Source of the DNA: Bordetella genomosp. 1
GTDB taxonomy: Bacteria > Pseudomonadota > Gammaproteobacteria > Burkholderiales > Burkholderiaceae_B
Direction of reading: 5' to 3'
Assembly (NCBI RefSeq): GCF_002261335.1
Contig: NZ_NEVL01000001.1
Location: 434,001-498,000 of the forward strand
Length of the DNA: 64,000 nucleotides
Positions 58,702 to 64,000 of the stretch are shown here, in pieces (the stretch's first letter is position 1; each line of letters begins with the position of its first letter). Below the pieces are notes generated by a model. The model saw nothing but the letters and a program-made list of their open reading frames with translations, did no database searches and was not told where the DNA came from. A program made the translations under genes and the position numbers.

Positions 58702-60288
58702 TCAGCCGGCTTCGCGGGCCGGCAGCGGGTTTTTCAGGGCCGCGTGGTAGCGCGCCACGTACTCGTCGAAACCGATGGTGTCGGCCGCTTCGATGCGGGC
58801 CTGTTCGGCGCTCGATTCGCGCGCGGCCTCGGCGTAGCGCTCGGCCTGCGCGGCGGGCAAGGGTTGCGCGCGCAGCGTGTCGGCGTGGCGGCGGCTCTGC
58901 GCCAGCGAGTAGGCGTGGAAGGTCTGCTTGCCATCGCGCAGCGCGGCCAACAGGCGCGCCGACGGGGTGAGATCGGGATTGGCGAGCTTGACCCGCTGGC
59001 CTTCGAGCGCGCGCGCATAGGCATCGCCGCCCAGCGCCGCGTCGTAGAGGGCGGCGTAGGGCGCGATGGCGTCGAGCAACTCGTTGCCCCATTGCGCCAG
59101 CGCGATCGGCTGGCATTCGCGGTTGAGCATCAGGCCCGGCTTGCGGCCTTCTTTCACGACCACCGAGAAGTTGTCGGCGCTGCGCTGGCAGAAGCCGTTT
59201 TCGGTGAAGTAGGGGCTGTCGGACATCGCGCAGTACAGCAGGAACGCGTCGACGAAGCGCGCGGTGTCGGGCGCGAGGCCGGCGGGCTGTTCGGGATCGA
59301 TGTCGAGGCAGCGCACCTCGACGTATTGCACGCCCCGCTCCGCGAGCGCGGTGATCGGGCGCTCGCCGCGGCCGGTGGCGCGCTTGGGGCGGATGCTCGA
59401 GTAGTACTCGTTTTCGATCTGCAGCACGTTGGTGTTGAGCTGGACCCACTCGCCGTCGCGGCGCGTGCCGATGGCCTCATAGGCCGGCCAGGGCTGCGTG
59501 ACCGCGCCGTAGATGCGCGCCAGGAACGTGTTCAGATCGTTGTAACAGGGCTTGAGCTGCGACTGCGCATCGCTCTGGTAGCCCAGGTCGCTCATGCGCA
59601 GGCTGGTGGCGTAGGGCAGGTAGAGCGTGTCGGCATCGAGCTGCTCGAGCGGGTGCGCGCGGCCGCGCAGGAATTCGCGCGACAGGGCCGGCGCGGCGCC
59701 GAACAGATACATCAGCAGCCACGAGTAGCGCGTGAAGTTGCGGATCAGGCCGATGTAGCCGCGCGAGCGGCTTTCCTGCACCGAGGTGCCGGCCGGGTCG
59801 AGCAGCGACCAGATCTCGTCGGGCAGCGAGTAGTTGTAGTGCACGCCGGCGATGCACTGCATCGTCTTGCCGTAGCGCGCGGCGAGGCCGCGGCGGTAGA
59901 CGTGCTTGAGCATGCCGGTGTTGGAGGTGCCGTACCAGGCGATCGGAATATCAGCCTCGTCCGGCAGCTGCGCCGGCATCGATTGATTCCAGATCACCTC
60001 GTCGCCGAGCTGGCTGTAGACGAAGCGGTGCGTGTCGGTGAGCTCTGCCAGCAGGGCATCGACATTGCCGTGCGTGCCGGTGATCAGCTCGAGCAGCGCT
60101 TCGGAGTAATCGGTGGTGACGTGCTCGTTGGTCAGGGCCGAGCCCAGACCCGCCGGATGCGGGGTGCGGGCCAGCGCGCCCTGGGGGTCCACACGCAGGC
60201 CTTCCTTTTCGACGCCGCGCAGGGTCTGCGCGAGAAGGGCGGGATTGGCCTGCAGGCGGGCCAGGCGGGTTGCGGCGGTATCAATCAC
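58702..60288 (-). CDS. gshA: Glutamate-cysteine ligase, E. coli type
   Basis: 528 aa from a GTG at 60286-60288 with a weak purine-rich site. The family text is strong: GVEKEGLRVDPQGALARTPHPAGLGSALTNEHVTTDYSEALLELIT, AWYGTSNTGMLKHVYRRGLAARYGKTMQCIAGVHYNYSLPDEIW, and YVEVRCLDIDPEQPAGL. It joins glutamate and cysteine as the first step of glutathione synthesis. gshB is not in the window. The lipocalin gene follows in the same direction, 137 nt away. Confidence 0.95.
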   Translation of the reverse strand: MIDTAATRLARLQANPALLAQTLRGVEKEGLRVDPQGALARTPHPAGLGSALTNEHVTTDYSEALLELITGTHGNVDALLAELTDTHRFVYSQLGDEVIWNQSMPAQLPDEADIPIAWYGTSNTGMLKHVYRRGLAARYGKTMQCIAGVHYNYSLPDEIWSLLDPAGTSVQESRSRGYIGLIRNFTRYSWLLMYLFGAAPALSREFLRGRAHPLEQLDADTLYLPYATSLRMSDLGYQSDAQSQLKPCYNDLNTFLARIYGAVTQPWPAYEAIGTRRDGEWVQLNTNVLQIENEYYSSIRPKRATGRGERPITALAERGVQYVEVRCLDIDPEQPAGLAPDTARFVDAFLLYCAMSDSPYFTENGFCQRSADNFSVVVKEGRKPGLMLNRECQPIALAQWGNELLDAIAPYAALYDAALGGDAYARALEGQRVKLANPDLTPSARLLAALRDGKQTFHAYSLAQSRRHADTLRAQPLPAAQAERYAEAARESSAEQARIEAADTIGFDEYVARYHAALKNPLPAREAG

Positions 60289-60324
60289 GGATTGTTCTTG
60301 TAACGGTAGGGTCGAGGCCGGATT

Positions 60325-61230
60325 TTACGGGGAGCCGGCCAGCTCTGCCGGGCTTGCCCCGGGAGCGGGCAGGGGAATTTGATCCAGTGTGCTCCCAAAC
60401 TGCCCGTCCAGCCAGCCGTGCAGGTCGGCCAGGACGGCCTCGGCGATGGCGGGGGTTTCGTTGAAGAGCTCGTGCCAGGCCGAGTCGTACCAGCGTAACC
60501 GCAACAGCCCGGCCGGCGCACGCTGGGCAAACAGCCGGCTGCCCTCGGGCGCCACGATGCTGTCGTCGCCCGCCACCAGCAGCAGCGTGGGATGGCACAG
60601 CATGGGCGCCTCGGCGAGCACTTCGCGGCCGGTCTCGTCGATGAAACGCGCCAGCCGTCCCGTGATGCAGCGATGCACCAGCCGGTCGGCCTTGAAGGCC
60701 GCCACCACCTGGCGGTCGTGCGAGACCTTGGCCGGCGTCAGGCCGTAGGGGATGCGGGCATCGGGATGATGATCGGCCAGCCACTGCAGCGCGCGCCGGG
60801 TCCAGCCGGGCACGCGCACCATGAAGGGCGGGCTGGCCAGCACCAGGCCAGCGAGCCGCACGCGATGGCGCAGACCCAGCCGCACCGCGACCAGTCCGCC
60901 CAGGCTGTGGCCGATCACCACGGGCGGGCGGCCCCACTCGGCCGTACAGGCCTCGATGCAGGCCGCGGCGTCGTCGACCAGGTCGTCCTGGCGCCGCAGG
61001 CTCGCGGGCGCGCCGGCCGAATGGCCATGACCGCGGTGGTCGTGCGCGGCCACGCGCCAGCCCTGCGCGGCCAGCGCGCGCGCCACGTGGTCGTAGCGGC
61101 CCATGTGCTCGGACAGGCCGTGCAGCAGGTAGATGCCGCCCTCGCGCGGGCGCACGCCGGCGGCGGGCGCCCAGCGGTATCGGGCGAGACGGGTGCCATC
61201 GGCTGCGTAGGTGTAGGAATTCGGCGACAC
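60325..61230 (-). CDS. Alpha/beta hydrolase, monoacylglycerol-lipase-like
   Basis: 301 aa from the GTG at 61228-61230. The frame is open to a GTG at 61281, which would overlap the divergent lipoprotein gene. Marks: YLLHGLSEHMGRYDHVARALAAQGWRVAAHDHRGHGHSAG, the nucleophile elbow GHSLGG, then LVAGDDSIVAPEGSR (acid) and SAWHELFNE (His). This is the LHGxxEHxxRY type of lysophospholipase/monoglyceride lipase. It is cytosolic with no signal peptide. Confidence 0.88.
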   Translation of the reverse strand: MSPNSYTYAADGTRLARYRWAPAAGVRPREGGIYLLHGLSEHMGRYDHVARALAAQGWRVAAHDHRGHGHSAGAPASLRRQDDLVDDAAACIEACTAEWGRPPVVIGHSLGGLVAVRLGLRHRVRLAGLVLASPPFMVRVPGWTRRALQWLADHHPDARIPYGLTPAKVSHDRQVVAAFKADRLVHRCITGRLARFIDETGREVLAEAPMLCHPTLLLVAGDDSIVAPEGSRLFAQRAPAGLLRLRWYDSAWHELFNETPAIAEAVLADLHGWLDGQFGSTLDQIPLPAPGASPAELAGSP

Positions 61231-61271
61231 TGTAGAGACCTGTCTAGGGAAGGGCCGGGGGCCGGACAAAG

Positions 61272-61835
61272 ATGATTTCACTGCGGTTTGGTTTCATCCT
61301 CAAGAATCGCGCGCAACCCGGGCGCGGCGGGACGGCCCTGTGGGCCGGACTGATGGCGCTGCTGCTGGCGGCGTGCAGCCCGAGTTACAACTGGCGCGAG
61401 CTCACGGTCGCCGACGGCCGCGTGCGCGCGGCCTTCCCGGCCAAGGTCCGCAGCGAGACGCGCGAGCTGCCGATGCCGGGCCACACGCTCGCCTTCACGC
61501 TGAGCTCGGCGCAGGTGGGCGACGGGGTGTTCGCCATCGGCCACGCGGTGCTGCCGCCGGACCTGACGGCGCAGGCGCGCCGTCAGCTGGGCGAGGCCGC
61601 GCAACGCTCGCTCTATGCGCGGCTCGGGCTGGCGCCGCCGGCCGACCTGCCCGCCTTCGGCGCCGTCATGCATCTGCGCGCGCCGCCGGGCGAGCCGGCG
61701 CGCTGGCTGCACGCGCGGGTCTGGGTGAGCGACGGCCTGCTGGTGCAGGCGGTGGCCGCCGGCACCGTGGCGGGCCTGCCACAGGCCGAGGCCGAGACCT
61801 TCCTGAAATCGGTGGTGCTGGCGCCCGCGCCCTGA
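61272..61835 (+). CDS. Lipoprotein of unknown function
   Basis: 187 aa from the ATG at 61272; the first ~20 residues are unusual for a signal and an internal start is possible. The lipobox is LLAACSPSY after a hydrophobic stretch (GTALWAGLMALLLAA). The mature part is mixed alpha/beta with no recognised family. The gene is divergent from the lipase-like hydrolase; depending on the true starts, the gap is 41 nt or an overlap. Confidence 0.7.
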   Translation: MISLRFGFILKNRAQPGRGGTALWAGLMALLLAACSPSYNWRELTVADGRVRAAFPAKVRSETRELPMPGHTLAFTLSSAQVGDGVFAIGHAVLPPDLTAQARRQLGEAAQRSLYARLGLAPPADLPAFGAVMHLRAPPGEPARWLHARVWVSDGLLVQAVAAGTVAGLPQAEAETFLKSVVLAPAP

Positions 61836-61862
61836 GCGGCTGCGCCGATGGGCGCGCTGCCG

Positions 61863-62099
61863 TTATGATTCCGGACCTGGGCCCGGCGGCGGGTGTGCCG
61901 CGAGCAGGCCCAGTTGCAGGGCACGCGCCACGGCGGCGCAGCGATTGCGGCTGCCGAGCTTGCGGCGGGCGTTGGCCAGGTGGAATTCCACGGTGCGTGG
62001 GGTGATGCCGAGGTGGGCGGCGATGGCCGGGCTGGGCAGGCCGGCCGCGGCGTAACGCAGGCATTGCAGCTCGCGCGGGGTGAGCGTGGGCGGGGTCAT
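61863..62099 (-). CDS. Orphan LuxR-type HTH protein (78 aa)
   Basis: From the ATG at 62097-62099. The whole protein is a GerE/LuxR DNA-binding domain: LTPRELQCLRYAAAGLPSPAIAAHLGITPRTVEFHLANARRKLGSRNRCAAVARALQLGLL. No receiver or ligand domain is attached. The upstream DNA was checked for a frame that could encode one; the minus-strand frame before it is not extended. It may bind DNA constitutively or interfere with other regulators. It is flanked by oppositely oriented genes. Confidence 0.75.
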   Translation of the reverse strand: MTPPTLTPRELQCLRYAAAGLPSPAIAAHLGITPRTVEFHLANARRKLGSRNRCAAVARALQLGLLAAHPPPGPGPES

Positions 62100-62216
62100 G
62101 AGCGGCCTGGAGGTCGGCGGACGATGCTGCCGTGCCGCCTGCGCACTGTCGCCAGCCGATCCGCGCCCGCATCGCCCCGACGATTACTTTTCCCTTTTTA
62201 CGTAGAGCGCAGTTCC

Positions 62217-63110
62217 ATGTTTGCCATCGCGCAGTTTTATATGTCCGCCGTCGTGATGCTGGCGCCGCTGCTGACCTGCGTGGGCATCGGGGTGTTCTGG
62301 GGCAAGCGCGACTATCCGTTCGGCGGCGCCTTCGTCACGATGCTGGTGACCTCGGTCACCACGCCCGCGCTGGTATTCCACACGTTCGTCACCACCGAGC
62401 TCGACGATCGCGCGCTCGGCGACATCGCGATGGCCTCGCTGCTCGCGCTGGCGCTGTGCGCACTGATCTGCGCCGTGCTGCTCAAGGTGCTCAAGCTGCC
62501 GGTGCGCAAGCTGCTGCCCACCGCCTTCATGCCGAACGCCGGCAACCTCGGCCTGCCGGTGTCGCAGCTGGCCTTCGGCGACGTGGGCCTGTCGGCCGCG
62601 GTGGCCTTCTTTGCCGTGAATTCCTTCGTGATGCACACGCTGGGCGTGCGCCTGCTGCCCGGCGCGAGCACCAGCGGCGGCTGGCGCAGCCCGGTGCTGG
62701 TGGCCGCCGTGGTGGCGGTGGCGCTGCGGCTGACCGGCATCCCGGTGCCGCACTGGATCATCGAGACCGCGAGCATGCTGGGCGCGGTCACGGTGCCGCT
62801 GATGCTGCTGAGCCTGGGCCATGCGCTCGCGCTGATCCCGTCGAGCGGGCTGCGCACCGGCGCGGTGGTGGGCATGATGCGGCTGGTGGTGGGCATTGCC
62901 GCGGGCTGGGCGGCCGTCTGGATGCTGGGCCTGACCGCGCCGCTGGCCGGCGCGCTGGCGCTGCAGATGGCCATGCCCTGCGCCGTGGTGAGCTACATGT
63001 ACGCGCGGCGCTATACCGACATGGGCGACACCGCCGCCGGCGCCGTGCTGATTTCCACCGTGGTGTTCCTGGTGTTCGCGCCGGCGCTGCTCTGGTTCAC
63101 CCGCCACTGA
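62217..63110 (+). CDS. AEC family permease
   Basis: 297 aa from the ATG at 62217, with about nine or ten membrane helices. The family's two-halves pattern is seen: VVMLAPLLTCVGIGVFWGKRD and LPTAFMPNAGNLGLPVSQLAFG in the first half, TVPLMLLSLGHAL and ALQMAMPCAVVSYMYARRY in the second. AEC proteins carry auxin-like or organic acids. It is followed by a convergent Ldh2-type dehydrogenase gene 4 nt away. Confidence 0.88.
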   Translation: MFAIAQFYMSAVVMLAPLLTCVGIGVFWGKRDYPFGGAFVTMLVTSVTTPALVFHTFVTTELDDRALGDIAMASLLALALCALICAVLLKVLKLPVRKLLPTAFMPNAGNLGLPVSQLAFGDVGLSAAVAFFAVNSFVMHTLGVRLLPGASTSGGWRSPVLVAAVVAVALRLTGIPVPHWIIETASMLGAVTVPLMLLSLGHALALIPSSGLRTGAVVGMMRLVVGIAAGWAAVWMLGLTAPLAGALALQMAMPCAVVSYMYARRYTDMGDTAAGAVLISTVVFLVFAPALLWFTRH

Positions 63111-63114
63111 GCCG

Positions 63115-64000
63115 TCAGGCCGCCGCCGCCCGCAGCTGTTCGAGCAGGGCGTCGGGAATCTCCACGCCGCCGCCGAGCGCGGCCTCGCGCAGCGCGACGC
63201 GGCGCGTGCCCGGCAGGCGCACCTCGTCGTCGGCGAGCATCGCGTCGATCAGCGTGTCGACCCGGTCCAGATAGGCCTCGTTGCCCGCCAGCGCCACCGG
63301 GTCGATCGCCAGGAAGGCCTGGCCCAGCTGCGCCGGGCCGCCTTCGTTGACGAAGAACGATTCGTTCTCGAAGCCGAAGCGCGCGCCCGTGAGGGCCACC
63401 ACCAGCAGTTCCACCACCAGCGCCAGCATCGCGCCCTTCGCCCCGCCGGCCGGCAACATGCTGCCGGCCAGGGCGGCCTTGGCATCGGTGGTCGGCCGGC
63501 CGTCGGCATCCACGGCCCAGCCCAGCGGAATCGACTGCCCGTCGCGCGCGGCGATCACGAGCTTGCCGCGCGCCGCCTCCGACAGCGACATGTCGATCAT
63601 CAAGGGCGCGGCGCCGCGGCGCGGAAAGGTGGCGGCGATCGGGTTGGTGCCGAACAGGGCGCGCTTGCCGCCCCAGGCCGGCATCGCCGCCGGCGAGTTC
63701 GAGAAGGCCAGGCCGACGAGCCCGGCGGCCGCCAGGGTCTCGAGATGCCACGCGGCGGCGCCGAAGTGATGGCTGTTGGTCACGCCGACGAAGGCCACGC
63801 CCTGCGCGCGGGCGCGTTCGGTGGCCTCGCGCAGGGCCAGCGCGCAGGCGGGATAGGCCAGGCCGCTGCCGGCGTCGACCAGCGCGGTGGCGCCGTGGGC
63901 GCGCGCCAGGCGCGGCACCGCGTCGCCGCGCGCGCGGCCGGCGCGCAGATGGCCGCCGTAGGAGGGCACCCGGGACACGCCATGCGAAGACAGGCCGACG
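63115..64000 (-). CDS. Ldh2/MDH2 family NAD(P)-dependent oxidoreductase (partial, 5' end beyond window)
   Basis: At least 294 residues are visible; the gene starts beyond the right edge, because the frame continues with a GLSSHGVSRVPSYGGHL sequence typical of residues ~40-60 of the family. The SHG motif holds a catalytic His and the NSHHFGAAAWHLE motif the substrate region; later DMSLSEAARGKL and AGSMLPAGGAKGAML are cofactor segments. Members oxidise malate, lactate, sulfolactate or related 2-hydroxy acids; the substrate is not assigned. Confidence 0.88.
   Translation of the reverse strand, partial: VGLSSHGVSRVPSYGGHLRAGRARGDAVPRLARAHGATALVDAGSGLAYPACALALREATERARAQGVAFVGVTNSHHFGAAAWHLETLAAAGLVGLAFSNSPAAMPAWGGKRALFGTNPIAATFPRRGAAPLMIDMSLSEAARGKLVIAARDGQSIPLGWAVDADGRPTTDAKAALAGSMLPAGGAKGAMLALVVELLVVALTGARFGFENESFFVNEGGPAQLGQAFLAIDPVALAGNEAYLDRVDTLIDAMLADDEVRLPGTRRVALREAALGGGVEIPDALLEQLRAAAA

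Overview
The window is high-G+C DNA whose genes look like a betaproteobacterial chromosome of the Burkholderiales, most likely Alcaligenaceae (Bordetella/Achromobacter/Pigmentiphaga relatives). The evidence is an atpIBEFHAGDC operon followed by hemE and priA, a Bug-type tripartite tricarboxylate receptor, a two-haem cytochrome c5-type protein and E. coli-type gshA. This is inference from gene families and order; no database was consulted, and all coordinates and motif positions were worked out by eye.

Layout. 1-6.2 kb: a lipoprotein fragment, folB, a flavin oxidoreductase, an M61 peptidase divergent from an enoyl-CoA hydratase, and an exported DUF1254/DUF1214 protein. 6.4-14.1 kb: the complete F1Fo ATP synthase operon with a candidate promoter, an AT-rich leader before atpE, two intercistronic hairpins and a strong terminator. 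14.4-21.4 kb: an orphan Fis-type regulator, hemE, priA and a Rep-type helicase. 21.4-21.9 kb: a duplicated array of short direct and inverted repeats. 21.9-29.3 kb: a CPCC protein, an exported hydrolase, an enoyl-CoA hydratase, an OmpR/histidine-kinase pair, two tiny coupled ORFs divergent from a CcdA/thioredoxin-like thiol-redox pair, a VOC protein and Ohr.

29.5-40.05 kb is a long minus-strand cluster. It runs dppA, aspartoacylase-like, dppB, dppC, dppD, dppF, esterase, M20 peptidase, dapD-like and racemase-like. Together the genes look like an import-and-hydrolysis system for peptides or N-acylated amino acids. A good promoter precedes dppA, and a hairpin after dppA probably lowers expression of the rest. 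40.3-40.75 kb is a strand-biased degenerate repeat tract next to a small-protein gene whose promoter contains an operator-like palindrome.

41.3-49.8 kb is an acyl-CoA catabolic island: nnrD, two enoyl-CoA hydratases, a nitronate monooxygenase, a TetR regulator, an acyl-CoA dehydrogenase, a CoA transferase and a 3-hydroxyacyl-CoA dehydrogenase. A palindrome sits inside two opposing promoters between the TetR gene and the monooxygenase operon. 49.9-64 kb: a di-haem cytochrome, tRNA-Arg(CCG), two exported proteins of unknown role, panB, a LysR regulator with a Bug receptor and a second aspartoacylase-like enzyme, lipocalin, gshA, a lipase-like hydrolase, a lipoprotein, an orphan LuxR-type HTH protein, an AEC permease and an Ldh2-type dehydrogenase cut by the window end.

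The least explained parts are the GTCAGACTGCATTT array (21.43-21.87 kb), the ACTGC tract and neighbouring small gene (40.33-41.06 kb), the tiny Cys-rich ORF pair (26.67-26.88 kb), and the two closely similar aspartoacylases placed beside two unrelated transporter types.
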